This document shows positions 1 through 8,282 of a stretch of 22,878 nt of DNA, one piece after another (positions within the stretch are counted from its first letter, which is position 1; the number at the start of each line of letters is the position of its first letter). A model generated the notes under the pieces. The model saw only the letters and a program-made list of their open reading frames with translations, had not been told where the DNA came from and did no database searches. The translations under genes were made by a program, and so were the position numbers. Origin of the DNA: Eubacteriales bacterium (lineage in GTDB: Bacteria > Bacillota_A > Clostridia > Lachnospirales > Lachnospiraceae); NCBI GenBank assembly GCA_030527765.1, contig JAUNAE010000022.1:1-22878 (forward strand), given 5' to 3'.

Positions 1-1
1 A

Positions 2-400
2 ATCATGTCCATCGGTGCGGTAAAAGCCGTGGAAATCGGAGACGGTATCCATGCAAGCAGTGCCCTCGGTTCTGAGAACAACGATTCCTTCCATATGAAA
101 GACGGAGAAATAGAGAAGCTTACAAACCATGCAGGCGGCATCCTCGGCGGCATCAGTGATGGAAGTACCATCCTCATTCGTGCCCATGTGAAACCGACCC
201 CTTCTATCAGTCGCCCTCAACAGACCGTTACCAAGGACGGGGAGGATCTTTCTCTGGAGATTCATGGACGTCACGATCCGGTGATCGTTCCAAGAGCCGT
301 TGTTGTGTGCGAGGCCATGGCTGCCATTACCATTGTAGATGCACTCTTCTCCAACATGATTTCCCGAATGGACCGTATTCTTGATTTTTATAAACGCTAA
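2..400 (+). CDS. aroC: Chorismate synthase, C-terminal part (5' end outside window)
   Basis: The last ~132 residues of chorismate synthase, which converts EPSP to chorismate in the cytoplasm using reduced FMN. The frame is open to the left edge, so the ATG at position 5 is an internal codon. Family signatures are visible: the AVKAVEIGDG stretch, GGILGGISDG, the KPTPSISRPQQT segment and the near-terminal GRHDPVIVPRAV motif, with the C-terminal helix after it intact. The stop at 398-400 is followed within a few bases by a strong hairpin, so this is the end of its transcription unit. It points towards the minus-strand genes and shares no evident function with them. Confidence 0.93.
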   Translation: MMSIGAVKAVEIGDGIHASSALGSENNDSFHMKDGEIEKLTNHAGGILGGISDGSTILIRAHVKPTPSISRPQQTVTKDGEDLSLEIHGRHDPVIVPRAVVVCEAMAAITIVDALFSNMISRMDRILDFYKR

Positions 401-404
401 GAAA

Positions 405-453
405 AAAGGAGTCACTTTTCGATAGAACAATCCTATCGAAAAATGACTCCTTT
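405..453. terminator. Bidirectional intrinsic terminator between aroC and the lactonase gene
   Basis: The arms AAAGGAGTCA...TTTTCGATAG (405-424) and CTATCGAAAA...TGACTCCTTT (433-453) are nearly perfectly complementary around an 8-base loop. The outer ends give a U-rich tail on each strand. It lies between two convergent genes, so it can end both transcripts. Confidence 0.85.
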
Positions 454-459
454 GTCATA

Positions 460-1569
460 TCAATATACAATGCTGTCGTCAGTCTCGGTTGTCTCATCTG
501 CAGGAACTTCCGGAACTGCGTAAATGTGAATACTGTTCGGTGTATGTACCTTATGAGGACGGCTGTTCATCATAATGATGTTCTTCTCATAATCCACAGT
601 AAATACGTTCACTGTATTGCTTCCGTGGCAGGCAACTGCGATGTGCTTGTTGTCCGGGAAGATTACAAGATCCTTCGGATAGTCTCCACTTACCGGAAGT
701 GTGAACTTCTTCGTAAGGAATCCATTCTCAGGATTGATCTCATACATGGATACAGAATTCTCTCCTGCGGTTGTGCAGAACAGATGCTTTCCATCAGGTG
801 CCAGTGCAAGACCGGAAGCCGCATTGTGAATTGCATCCTTGTCGTTCTGTTTACGAAGAGTACTGACGCTCTGCACAAGTTCAAACTCCGGCTGCTTACC
901 GGATCCGTCATAATTGTACACCTTGATCTCATTGCTGAGCTCAAAGAGAATGTAAGCATACTTTCCGTCTTCGCTGAATCGGATAATTCTCGGACCGCTC
1001 TCTCTCGGGCATCTGAGAATGTCCACAAGTTCCAGCTTGTGATTACGCTTATTGATTCGATAAATCTTCACCTGGTCGATTCCGTTATCTACTGCGCAGA
1101 GGTATTTGTTGTCCGGAGTCGGACGAACACAGTTTACATGAGGACGGAAGTTACGTTCTGCAACACTTCCGAGGCCACTGTGGAACACACCATCCATAAG
1201 ACTTCCGAGTCGTCCGTCTCTGTGGGTATGTACAACGGTCACTTTACCATCATGATATCCTGCAACATAGAGATATTTGCCATCTACGTCTGTTGCAAGG
1301 AAACATCCTCTCATACCATCAATATTTACGTCATTAATACGTGTCAGATCTCCATCTGCATTTCTTCTGAAAACCGCAACACCCTCATCTTCAATAGAAT
1401 AGAGATATTTCAGATTTTTAGAAACTGCTGTATGAGAACAGTTGCTGACAGGTGCTTCACTTCGCTCTGTCAATAATCCATGCTCTACATCCACGTCATA
1501 AACCATTATTCCTTCGCTTGAACCGTGAGTGTAGGATCCCACATAAGCTACGTATTTTGTATCTCCCAT
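460..1569 (-). CDS. Lactonase-family seven-bladed beta-propeller protein (6-phosphogluconolactonase YbhE-like)
   Basis: A 369-residue protein of the lactonase/YbhE family, whose characterised members include 6-phosphogluconolactonases. The N-terminus YVAYVGSYTHGSSEGIMVYD and repeated blade motifs (KYLYVAGY, NKYLCAVDNGIDQVKIY, GKHLFCTTAGENSVSMYEI, NKHIAVACHGSNTVNVF) show the propeller fold. No signal peptide or membrane segment is visible, so it is probably cytoplasmic. The ATG is supported by AGGAGG (1578-1583) 8 bases upstream, and a good promoter lies before it. The gene follows hemL by 94 bp but is functionally unrelated. The true substrate is uncertain because many family members act on other substrates or are untested. 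The last ~10 residues are acidic and low-complexity. Confidence 0.8.
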   Translation of the reverse strand: MGDTKYVAYVGSYTHGSSEGIMVYDVDVEHGLLTERSEAPVSNCSHTAVSKNLKYLYSIEDEGVAVFRRNADGDLTRINDVNIDGMRGCFLATDVDGKYLYVAGYHDGKVTVVHTHRDGRLGSLMDGVFHSGLGSVAERNFRPHVNCVRPTPDNKYLCAVDNGIDQVKIYRINKRNHKLELVDILRCPRESGPRIIRFSEDGKYAYILFELSNEIKVYNYDGSGKQPEFELVQSVSTLRKQNDKDAIHNAASGLALAPDGKHLFCTTAGENSVSMYEINPENGFLTKKFTLPVSGDYPKDLVIFPDNKHIAVACHGSNTVNVFTVDYEKNIIMMNSRPHKVHTPNSIHIYAVPEVPADETTETDDSIVY

Positions 1570-1615
1570 TACGCAAGCCTCCTAAAATAACCTTCTTAGT
1601 TAAAACCCTGATGAC

Positions 1616-1644
1616 ATTATAGCATATGTTTTCTCGATTCACAA
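1616..1644 (-). promoter_or_regulatory. Sigma-A type promoter of the lactonase gene
   Basis: Read on the minus strand, TTGTGA (1639-1644), a 17-base spacer and TATAAT (1616-1621), with an extended -10 TG one base before the TATAAT. It lies about 45 bp upstream of the lactonase ATG. No strong terminator separates it from hemL, so some read-through from the hem operon is possible. Confidence 0.75.
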
Positions 1645-1663
1645 GAAAACACTTTTCGGAAGT

Positions 1664-2950
1664 TTAACAAACAACAGCTTTTAGAGCCTCTTTTGCCGCC
1701 TCCAGTGTTGTTTGGATTTCTTTGTCTGTGTGAGCATCGGAGAGGAACATCGCTTCAAACTGAGATGGAGCCAGATGAATTCCCTGTCTCAGCATATTCA
1801 GGAAGTAGGCTGCGAAGCGATCTGTATCGGATGTCTTTGCGGAAGCATAATCTACAACTGCATTTTCGGTGAAGAAAAGGCATCCCAGAGATCCGATATA
1901 ATTCATCTGACAGGAATATCCTTCTTTTTCGAGAAGTTCTTTCATTCCACCGTACAGAAGTTTTCCTTTTTCTTCCAGTTTTGTATAAATTTCCGGATGT
2001 GACTGAAGATACTGAAGCTGTGTCAGTCCTGCTGCCATAGCGATCGGGTTGCCGCTCAAGGTACCTGCCTGATATACTGCACCAACCGGAGAAACCATCT
2101 CCATGATCTCCCGACGTCCGCCGTAAGCTCCTACCGGCATTCCTGCACCGATAATCTTTCCATAGGTTACCATATCCGGAACGACGTGGAAATATTCGGC
2201 TGCTCCCCCAAACGCAAGTCGAAATCCGGTAATAACCTCATCAAAAATCAAAAGTGCATGGTACTTGTCACAGAGGGCACGAAGTCCTTCCAGAAATCCT
2301 TTTGCCGGCGGAACCACTCCCATATTCGCCCCTACAGGTTCCACAATAACCGCTGCAATCTCCTCCGGTGCAGACTCAAAGAGTGTGCGTACACTTTCCA
2401 GATCATTATACACCGCAGTCATTGTATCCCTTGTGCATCCGGCCGGTACTCCGGCACTGTCCGGTACTCCGGCAGTCATAACACCGGAACCTGCAGATAC
2501 AAGCATACTGTCGCTGTGTCCGTGATAGCATCCTGCAAATTTCACAATCTTATCTCTTCTTGTGAAACCTCTTGCCACACGAAGAGCACTCATTACGGCC
2601 TCGGTTCCGGAGTTTACCATACGAACCATTTCCACATGAGGAATATGTTCACAGATGAACTCTGCCATCTCTACTTCAATTCCCGTTGCACATCCGAAAC
2701 TCAAACCTTTTTCACTGGCTTTTACAACGCTCTCGCGGATCATCGGGTGATTGTGTCCCAGAATCATCGGTCCCCATGAATCAATATAGTCGATGTAGCT
2801 GTTTCCATCTACGTCATATATATGACATCCGTCTGCTCTGTCAATGAATCGCGGAGCCTCGCCGATTGCACCGTAGGCGCGCACCGGACTGTTGACTCCT
2901 CCCGGAATTCTTTTTACCGCTCTCTCAAACAGTTCTTCTGATTTTGTCAT
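1664..2950 (-). CDS. hemL: Glutamate-1-semialdehyde 2,1-aminomutase
   Basis: A PLP enzyme that converts glutamate-1-semialdehyde, the HemA product, to 5-aminolevulinate. At 428 residues it is full length. The Schiff-base lysine is K265 in VTYGKIIGAGMPVGAYGG. Other class III aminotransferase landmarks are NSGTEAVMSALR (~113-124), the YHGHSD segment and FDEVITGFR (~236-244). Its ATG overlaps the hemB stop as TGATG, so the two are probably translationally coupled. It is the last gene of the hemA-sirC-hemC-cobA/hemD-hemB-hemL operon, the same first-and-last arrangement as in the Bacillus hemAXCDBL operon. No clear terminator follows it; there is only a weak hairpin-like stretch in the 94 bp before the lactonase gene. 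Confidence 0.97.
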   Translation of the reverse strand: MTKSEELFERAVKRIPGGVNSPVRAYGAIGEAPRFIDRADGCHIYDVDGNSYIDYIDSWGPMILGHNHPMIRESVVKASEKGLSFGCATGIEVEMAEFICEHIPHVEMVRMVNSGTEAVMSALRVARGFTRRDKIVKFAGCYHGHSDSMLVSAGSGVMTAGVPDSAGVPAGCTRDTMTAVYNDLESVRTLFESAPEEIAAVIVEPVGANMGVVPPAKGFLEGLRALCDKYHALLIFDEVITGFRLAFGGAAEYFHVVPDMVTYGKIIGAGMPVGAYGGRREIMEMVSPVGAVYQAGTLSGNPIAMAAGLTQLQYLQSHPEIYTKLEEKGKLLYGGMKELLEKEGYSCQMNYIGSLGCLFFTENAVVDYASAKTSDTDRFAAYFLNMLRQGIHLAPSQFEAMFLSDAHTDKEIQTTLEAAKEALKAVVC

Positions 2951-3933
2951 CAGCCGATTCTCCCTTCATCCATCATACGTGCAAGCTCTTTTGCATAATA
3001 CGTAATATAAATCTGTGCACCTGCACGATATGATCCAACTGCCATCTCTGCAATAATACGCTCTTCGTCAATCCATCCCTTTGAAGCCGCAGCTTTTACC
3101 ATAGCGTACTCTCCACTGACGCTGTAAGCAGCCATTGGAACGTTTGTCACTTTGCTGATCTCAGAAATCAGATCCTGATAAGCGAGAGCCGGTTTCACCA
3201 TGATGATATCTGCACCCTCATCAATATCCGCAAGAGCTTCTTTCATGGCTTCTCTTCGGTTATGGAAGTCCATCTGATAGCTCTTTCTGTCTCCAAAGCT
3301 TGGCGCGGATCCTGCTGCATCACGGAACGGGCCATAGAATGCAGAAGCATATTTGACTGCATAAGACATGATCGGGCTGTCCTTATGTCCATTCTGGTCC
3401 AGACATTCCCGGATCGCACGGACACGGCCGTCCATCATATCAGAAGGAGCTACCATATCCGCTCCTGCTTCTACGTGTGACAGCGCTGTTCTTGCAAGAA
3501 GTTCCAGAGTCTTGTCATTATCCACATCATGATTGCAGAGAATACCACAATGTCCATGAGAAGTGTACTCACACATACAGACATCTGTAATATAATACAG
3601 GAATGGAAATTCCTTCTTTGCTTCCTTCAGAGCTCTCTGGACGATACCGTCAGATGCGTAAGCGCCGCTTCCGACTTCATCCTTGTGATCCGGAATACCG
3701 AACAGCATAATGTTCTGAACTCCAGCCTCTGTCAAGCGCTCCAACTCATAAGGCAATTTGTCAATACTGTAGCGGAACTGTCCCTCCATGGAAGGAATTT
3801 CTTCCTGAATTCCATGCCCTTCTTTTACAAAAAGGGGATAAATTAGTGATGATTTGTCCATTCTTGTCTCTCTTACCATTCTTCTGAGAGACTCATTCTT
3901 TCTCAGTCTTCTTGGACGTTTTGTCAGTTCCAT
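2950..3933 (-). CDS. hemB: Delta-aminolevulinic acid dehydratase (porphobilinogen synthase)
   Basis: Condenses two 5-aminolevulinate molecules to porphobilinogen. The 327-residue length is normal. Both active-site lysines are present: K194 in YAVKYASAFYGP and K247 in IIMVKPALAY. The metal loop DVCMCEYTSHGHCG carries C119, C121 and C129, so this should be the zinc-cysteine type and not the Mg-only aspartate type. The ATG follows the cobA-hemD stop by 6 bases, and its GGAG ribosome site lies in the end of that gene. It overlaps hemL by one base. Confidence 0.97.
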   Translation of the reverse strand: MELTKRPRRLRKNESLRRMVRETRMDKSSLIYPLFVKEGHGIQEEIPSMEGQFRYSIDKLPYELERLTEAGVQNIMLFGIPDHKDEVGSGAYASDGIVQRALKEAKKEFPFLYYITDVCMCEYTSHGHCGILCNHDVDNDKTLELLARTALSHVEAGADMVAPSDMMDGRVRAIRECLDQNGHKDSPIMSYAVKYASAFYGPFRDAAGSAPSFGDRKSYQMDFHNRREAMKEALADIDEGADIIMVKPALAYQDLISEISKVTNVPMAAYSVSGEYAMVKAAASKGWIDEERIIAEMAVGSYRAGAQIYITYYAKELARMMDEGRIG

Positions 3934-3939
3934 TAAAAA

Positions 3940-5445
3940 TCACTCCTCACTTTTCATTTTGCATACCAGATCGATGAGACTGTCGATGGTCGCTTTTTCT
4001 GATACAAAGGTCTGCATTCCATATTCATCTGCCGCAGCCTTTGTCTGTTTGCCGATGCATGCAGCCTTCACAAGGCGGTAATCCAGTCCCTCTGTTCCCG
4101 CGACGAAACCGCGGACAGTGGAAGCACTCGTGAACACAGCACAGTGAATGGCACCTTTCTCGAACTCCGCTTTCTCATCAATCAGTATGCTACTCTCATA
4201 CACAGTTGTATATGTCGCAATATCATCTACCTCTGCACCCTTCTCCCGAAGAAGCGCCGTCAGCTTCTGATTGCCCCGCTCAGCTCTCGGAAGGAAGATC
4301 CGGTCTCCCTTTTGAATACGCTCTGCCAGTTCCAGTCCAAGGTGTTCGCCATCGTATATGGAAGGTACGAGATCCGGGAAGATTCCCCGCTCTCTCAGTT
4401 TCTTCGAAGTGCCTTCTCCAATAGAAGCCACTTTCACTGATCCGAGGGAGCGAATGTCCTGTTTATTCGCAGCCAGCTTTTCAAAAAACAGTTCTACCCC
4501 TGTCGGACTTGTGAACACGATCCAGGAATACTCTGAAAGCTGCTTCAGAGCCTCCCGAAATTCTTTTCCTTCCTTCACAGGTACGGTGGCAATGGATGGG
4601 ATTTCCAGAACCTCTGCACCTTTTTCTCTCAGTTTCTGTGCCGTCACAGACTGATGTGCTTTTGGGCGTGTTACAAGAACCCGGTACCCTGCCAATGGAA
4701 GGTTTTCATACCAGGCAAACTGCTCAGAGAGGCTGCACACTTTCCCAACAACAATAATGGCAGGTGTCTCAATCCCCTCTCTCAAAACGGCTTCTTCCAG
4801 CGTTTCCACAGTGGCTACAACCCGTTTCTGTCCGGCTGTGGTTCCCTGCTGAAGGACAGCTGCAGGCATGGAAGGATCCATTCCCGCATCCAGAAGTCCT
4901 TTCATAATTGACGGAAGGGATGCGATTCCCATAAGGAACACAAGCGTTCCTTTTGTTTTAACAAGGGAAGGAAAGTCAATATCGTAATCCATTCCTTCTC
5001 TTTTGTGACCTGTCACAATATGAAGCGAAGAACAGAAATCTCTGTGTGTCACAGGAATTCCGTTATAGGCAGGTACCGCAAGAGATGAGGTTACCCCCGG
5101 AACAACTTCATATGGAATATGATTCGCCGAAAGAAGTTCCAGTTCCTCTCCTCCTCTTCCGAAAAGAAACGGATCTCCTCCCTTCAGTCGTACCACTCGG
5201 TTGCCTTTCTTTGCTTCTTCGAGAAGCACTTCATTGATCTGTTCCTGACGCATGGTGTGATGGCTTGCACGTTTTCCAACGTTAATCAATCTCGCATCTG
5301 CCGGGATCCGTCCAAGAACCCCTGCACCAACCAGACTGTCATACACAACCACATCTGCCTTTTCAAGAACTTCCAGTCCTTTCAGTGTAAACAGACCAAT
5401 ATCTCCGGGGCCTGCTCCCACCAGCCATACTTTTCCATTATTCAT
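3940..5445 (-). CDS. cobA-hemD: Uroporphyrinogen-III C-methyltransferase / uroporphyrinogen-III synthase fusion (CobA-HemD)
   Basis: A two-domain, 501-residue protein. Residues 1-~245 are a SAM-dependent CobA/CysG-type methyltransferase with VGAGPGD (9-15), RLKGGDPFLFGRGGEE (86-101) and VPGVTSSLAVPAYNGIPVTHR, which makes precorrin-2. Residues ~250-501 are HemD (GYRVLVTRPKAHQ onward, then IVFTSPTGVELFF and CAVFTSASTVRGF), which closes hydroxymethylbilane to uroporphyrinogen III. The fusion makes and then methylates uroporphyrinogen III in one chain, favouring flow to siroheme/cobalamin. I chose the ATG at 5445, which has CGGAG 7 bases upstream; an in-frame TTG 24 bases further upstream has no comparable site. 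The gap to hemC is 33 bp. Confidence 0.95.
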   Translation of the reverse strand: MNNGKVWLVGAGPGDIGLFTLKGLEVLEKADVVVYDSLVGAGVLGRIPADARLINVGKRASHHTMRQEQINEVLLEEAKKGNRVVRLKGGDPFLFGRGGEELELLSANHIPYEVVPGVTSSLAVPAYNGIPVTHRDFCSSLHIVTGHKREGMDYDIDFPSLVKTKGTLVFLMGIASLPSIMKGLLDAGMDPSMPAAVLQQGTTAGQKRVVATVETLEEAVLREGIETPAIIVVGKVCSLSEQFAWYENLPLAGYRVLVTRPKAHQSVTAQKLREKGAEVLEIPSIATVPVKEGKEFREALKQLSEYSWIVFTSPTGVELFFEKLAANKQDIRSLGSVKVASIGEGTSKKLRERGIFPDLVPSIYDGEHLGLELAERIQKGDRIFLPRAERGNQKLTALLREKGAEVDDIATYTTVYESSILIDEKAEFEKGAIHCAVFTSASTVRGFVAGTEGLDYRLVKAACIGKQTKAAADEYGMQTFVSEKATIDSLIDLVCKMKSEE

Positions 5446-5478
5446 ATTTGAACTCCGTTTATTTTTCAATATACATAG

Positions 5479-6372
5479 TTACTTCCCCTGACGGGCGGTT
5501 TCGAGAAGTTCTTCTGCAAGAGATCTGCCAATCTGTACGGCATCCTCCATTTTTCCCTTCTTCTCTCCTTTGAACACGGCTCCGTCCTCTTCCCGGTAAT
5601 AAAGTCCAAGAACAGAAAAGGTTCCATCCTTCACTCTGGCATGAGCAGCAATCGGGGAAGAACATCCTCCGTCAAGTCTGCGGACATATGCCCTCTCAGC
5701 CAGTGCACAGGCTGCAGATTTCGGATCTTCATACCCCTGAAGATAGGAAGTGTCCTCTCCGCTTCGTCCCTGCACTGCAAGGATTCCCTGTCCGGAAGAC
5801 GGAATCATCTCTTCTACCGAAAAATATCTGGCAATTCTATGTTCCAGTCCTAGACGTTTCAGACCCGCTGCAGCCAGAATCAGACCTGCGTACTCTCCGG
5901 AATCCAGTTTGCGAAGCCGGGTCTGCAGATTGCCGCGAATGCTCTTGACCTGCATATCCGGATATAATTCCCGAAGCTGAATGGTTCTTCTTCTGCTGGA
6001 ACATCCGAGAGGCTTCTCAGGATCCAGTTTTGTTTCTCCCTCCGGAAGCACCAGTACGTCTCTGGGATCTTCTCTTTTAGAAAAAGCCAGAAGCGGCAGA
6101 TCCTCCGGCAGTTCTGCCGGAACATCTTTTAGACTGTGCACGGAGAGATCACTTCGTCCGTCTCTCAGGGCAAGATCCAGTTCTTTTACAAAAAGACCTT
6201 TGCCTCCGACCTGATCCAGAGTTCTGTCCAGAATCTTGTCTCCCGTTGTTTTCATTGTCAGAATCTCCACTTCCAGTCCCGGATTTTCCGACTCTATAAA
6301 TGCCTTAACCATTTCGCTCTGAGCGACTGCAAGGGCACTTTCTCTGCTTCCGATAATTACTTTAGTCTTCAT
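5479..6372 (-). CDS. hemC: Hydroxymethylbilane synthase (porphobilinogen deaminase)
   Basis: Polymerises four porphobilinogens to hydroxymethylbilane. The 297-residue protein has an N-terminal IGSRESALAVAQ motif, the catalytic aspartate in SVHSLKDVP (D83) and the arginine-rich cofactor site GCSSRRR. The dipyrromethane attachment cysteine is C237 in RRLDGGCSSPIAAHA. The ATG at 6372 overlaps the sirC stop by 11 bases. A GGAG lies 12 bases upstream, rather long spacing, so translational coupling to sirC probably helps. An in-frame TTG 21 bases upstream is possible but less likely, since the family normally starts a few residues before the IGSR motif. Confidence 0.95.
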   Translation of the reverse strand: MKTKVIIGSRESALAVAQSEMVKAFIESENPGLEVEILTMKTTGDKILDRTLDQVGGKGLFVKELDLALRDGRSDLSVHSLKDVPAELPEDLPLLAFSKREDPRDVLVLPEGETKLDPEKPLGCSSRRRTIQLRELYPDMQVKSIRGNLQTRLRKLDSGEYAGLILAAAGLKRLGLEHRIARYFSVEEMIPSSGQGILAVQGRSGEDTSYLQGYEDPKSAACALAERAYVRRLDGGCSSPIAAHARVKDGTFSVLGLYYREEDGAVFKGEKKGKMEDAVQIGRSLAEELLETARQGK

Positions 6373-6850
6373 GTTCTTCTGATTCTCCTGCAACTTTTTC
6401 CAGTGCTTCCTGAATAGCTATACGGGCAATTCTTGCCTTACGATGGTCCAGACCACTTGCGGTCACACCTACTACCATATTCTCTTCCATGAAAACTCCC
6501 GGAAAATAAAAGTCACATTTTTCTCTGTCACTGGATACATTCACATAAATCCCTTCTGCCTTGCAGATTCGATAAATGTCATCATTCAGCTTACGGTCAT
6601 TGGTTGCCGCAAGTGCCATGTAAATATCCGTAAAATCAGATCGTCTCACCGGGCGCTGAAGCAATGTAATCTGTCCGACTTTTGCCATCTCCAGAATATC
6701 CTGGCTTACCTGCGGGGCAACGACCGTAATTTTTCTTGTGAAGGCCAGAAGTGTCTTAATTCTCCTTGTGGCAATCACGCCGCCTCCCACAATCAGTACT
6801 TTCTTATCTGATAAATCTATAAACATAGGAAAAAACGGTTTATTCTTCAT
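6362..6850 (-). CDS. sirC: Precorrin-2 dehydrogenase (SirC/CysG-B type)
   Basis: NAD-dependent oxidation of precorrin-2 to sirohydrochlorin. The 162-residue protein has the family start FPMFIDLSDKKVLIVGGG with the GGGVIATRR nucleotide-binding turn (22-30), ALAATND, and NVSSDREKCDFYFPG with D108 at the position of the CysG catalytic aspartate. It is short: only ~50 residues follow D108, so much of the C-terminal region seen in CysG/Met8p-type proteins is missing. I infer that it is mainly a dehydrogenase and that metal insertion falls to CbiK or another chelatase. The ATG at 6850 has GGAG 7 bases upstream. It overlaps hemA and hemC by 11 bases each. Confidence 0.9.
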   Translation of the reverse strand: MKNKPFFPMFIDLSDKKVLIVGGGVIATRRIKTLLAFTRKITVVAPQVSQDILEMAKVGQITLLQRPVRRSDFTDIYMALAATNDRKLNDDIYRICKAEGIYVNVSSDREKCDFYFPGVFMEENMVVGVTASGLDHRKARIARIAIQEALEKVAGESEEHED

Positions 6851-8072
6851 AAATTTTCTCCAATCCCGACACACATTCTAAGAACTGGTCCGGATCCAGC
6901 TGATCCCTCAGACCAAAAATCATCTTTCCTACCACTTTCGCCATGGCCTGATCTACCATGGATATCATCTGTTCACTCTCTTCCGGAGAGTTCATCATTT
7001 TGCGCACATTTTTCTGAATACGAAGGTTCAGATCCTCTACCGCATCCTGCTGAAGTTCCTGAATTCGCGGAATGACTTCCCGGCCGTCTGCCCACTGGTA
7101 AAATTCCTGCATCTGCTCTTTCACAATTTTTCCTGCTGCCTCGAACTGTTCCTTCTGTTCTTCCCACTCTACATCGGAATCAAAGCTGTCCATGTCGTAC
7201 ATCTGCACCCCCGGCAGGCTCTTAACATCCGGCTCAATATCTCTCGGCACAGCAAGATCAATGAAAATTTTATTCTCATACTCTTTTTCGGAAAGGCTTC
7301 CAAGCTTTTCTTTTGTGATTGTGAAATTCGGACTTGCTGTGGCACTGACGATCACATCGCATTCCGGAATACGCAGGAATCGATCTGTATAATTAATTCT
7401 TTCACATCCAAATGGAATATCGACAATTCCACTTCGATACTGGCGTACGGTCACCATAACTTTGGCTCCGGCATCCATCATCGCTTTGGCAGCAACTTTT
7501 CCCATCTCGCCATTGCCGATAACCATACATGTTTTCTGATCAAACGTGAATCCCTGCTGTTCCAGAACATAAATTGCTCTGTGAATGACACTTGGATTTC
7601 CGTGAGCAAAGGGAATCTCTGTTTTGATTTTTTTGCCTGCAGTGATTGCCATACGGAAAAGTACTTCCAGCATACCGTCTGTGGCAAAATTCTCTCTCGC
7701 AAGATTCAGAGCGTCTTTTACCTGTGTCAGAATCTGATCCTCGCCCATAATCTGGGACTTCAGTCCGGCGGTCAGATAAAACAGATGCTCCACTGCCTTC
7801 TGGTCTCTTCTTTTCTTAAAGAACTCTTCATACTCATTGGAGTCCAATCCTTTCAGTTCGCAGAGATACTGATACAGAGGCACTTCTTCCTTTCTGGTAC
7901 TGACCCAGATTTCCAGTCGGTTGCATGTGGACAGAATCACACATCCCGAAACGTCTGATTTTTGTTTCAATGCTTCCATGGCAAGTCCCGCTGTCTTCTT
8001 CGTAAAAGAAAACTTCGAACGAATGTCCACCGAAGCCATATTATGATCTATTCCGATCATCTGTATATTCAT
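6840..8072 (-). CDS. hemA: Glutamyl-tRNA reductase
   Basis: First committed step of C5 tetrapyrrole synthesis: NADPH reduction of glutamyl-tRNA(Glu) to glutamate-1-semialdehyde. The 410-residue protein has the catalytic C50 in the family motif STCNRLEIW, GLKSQIMGEDQIL (~107-119), the nucleotide-binding VIGNGEMGKVAAKAM and a helical C-terminal dimerisation region. I place the start at the ATG at 8072 (MNIQMIGIDHNMA), which has GGAG 7 bases upstream. The frame stays open upstream (including another ATG at 8129), but those starts lack proper ribosome sites and would extend past the family N-terminus. It is the first gene of the hem operon and has its own promoter with a Fur-like box over the -10. 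Confidence 0.96.
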   Translation of the reverse strand: MNIQMIGIDHNMASVDIRSKFSFTKKTAGLAMEALKQKSDVSGCVILSTCNRLEIWVSTRKEEVPLYQYLCELKGLDSNEYEEFFKKRRDQKAVEHLFYLTAGLKSQIMGEDQILTQVKDALNLARENFATDGMLEVLFRMAITAGKKIKTEIPFAHGNPSVIHRAIYVLEQQGFTFDQKTCMVIGNGEMGKVAAKAMMDAGAKVMVTVRQYRSGIVDIPFGCERINYTDRFLRIPECDVIVSATASPNFTITKEKLGSLSEKEYENKIFIDLAVPRDIEPDVKSLPGVQMYDMDSFDSDVEWEEQKEQFEAAGKIVKEQMQEFYQWADGREVIPRIQELQQDAVEDLNLRIQKNVRKMMNSPEESEQMISMVDQAMAKVVGKMIFGLRDQLDPDQFLECVSGLEKIYEE

Positions 8073-8138
8073 GTGAAATCTCCAACCTTCCTCTGGCTTT
8101 TCAGACTTCAAAAAAATTCTAATAGCCATACTCCACTT

Positions 8139-8151
8139 AATGATAATCATT
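8139..8151. promoter_or_regulatory. Fur/PerR-type operator overlapping the hemA -10
   Basis: AATGATAATCATT is a 6-1-6 inverted repeat identical to the central 13 bases of the classical 19-bp Fur box. It also fits the 7-1-7 pattern of Fur-family sites with one mismatch in the outer pair. It covers the hemA -10 hexamer (8140-8145), the position expected of a repressor site. PerR is known to repress the hemA operon in Bacillus subtilis. Which family member (Fur, PerR or Zur) binds here cannot be told from sequence. Confidence 0.65.
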
Positions 8152-8168
8152 TCTTGTACGTCTGTCAA
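8140..8168 (-). promoter_or_regulatory. Promoter of the hemA operon
   Basis: On the minus strand: perfect -35 TTGACA (8163-8168), 17-base spacer, -10 TATCAT (8140-8145). Transcription should start near 8133 and give a leader of about 60 bases before the hemA ATG. It is back-to-back with the cbiK promoter, with 32 bp between the two -35 elements. Confidence 0.75.
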
Positions 8169-8200
8169 CAAGGAAGCCCCCTTCCTCTTGGTCATCTGCG

Positions 8201-8229
8201 TTGACATCTTCCTCTGTTTTTTTTATAAT
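8201..8229 (+). promoter_or_regulatory. Consensus sigma-A promoter of cbiK
   Basis: TTGACA (8201-8206), exactly 17 bases, TATAAT (8224-8229): a full consensus match on both hexamers. Expected start is near 8236, giving a leader of about 70 bases. Between this and the hemA promoter lies a perfect hyphenated palindrome AGGAAG-CCCC-CTTCCT (8171-8186), which could be a regulator site or chance. Confidence 0.85.
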
Positions 8230-8237
8230 AGACGTCG

Positions 8238-8282
8238 GCTGAGTCTTAGATTCTGCGCGGAGACTTCTAAGAACATTTCAGC
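8238..8282 (+). promoter_or_regulatory. Structured 5' leader of cbiK mRNA
   Basis: The leader can fold into a stem of two blocks: GCTGA (8238-8242) with TCAGC (8278-8282), and TCTTAGA (8244-8250) with TCTAAGA (8266-8272). A competing pairing AGTCT (8242-8246) with AGACT (8261-8265) is also possible. It does not match a cobalamin, THF or other riboswitch I can recognise. The ribosome site AAGGGG (8294-8299) lies outside the stem, so any control would need further folding. Confidence 0.4.

Noticed and set aside
526..1476. A 316-codon open frame on the plus strand opposite the lactonase gene.
   Set aside because: Antisense shadow of a well supported beta-propeller gene; no start signals and no recognisable protein.
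5446..5469. TTG start for the CobA-HemD fusion at 5469 (and likewise TTG at 6393 for hemC and GTG at 6874 for sirC).
   Set aside because: Each has an ATG slightly downstream at the family N-terminus; for cobA-hemD and sirC that ATG has a well-spaced GGAG, and for hemC it is coupled to the sirC stop.
8073..8207. A longer HemA starting upstream of 8072 in the open frame.
   Set aside because: The extension covers the promoter and operator, is not family sequence, and the ATG at 8072 has a properly spaced GGAG.
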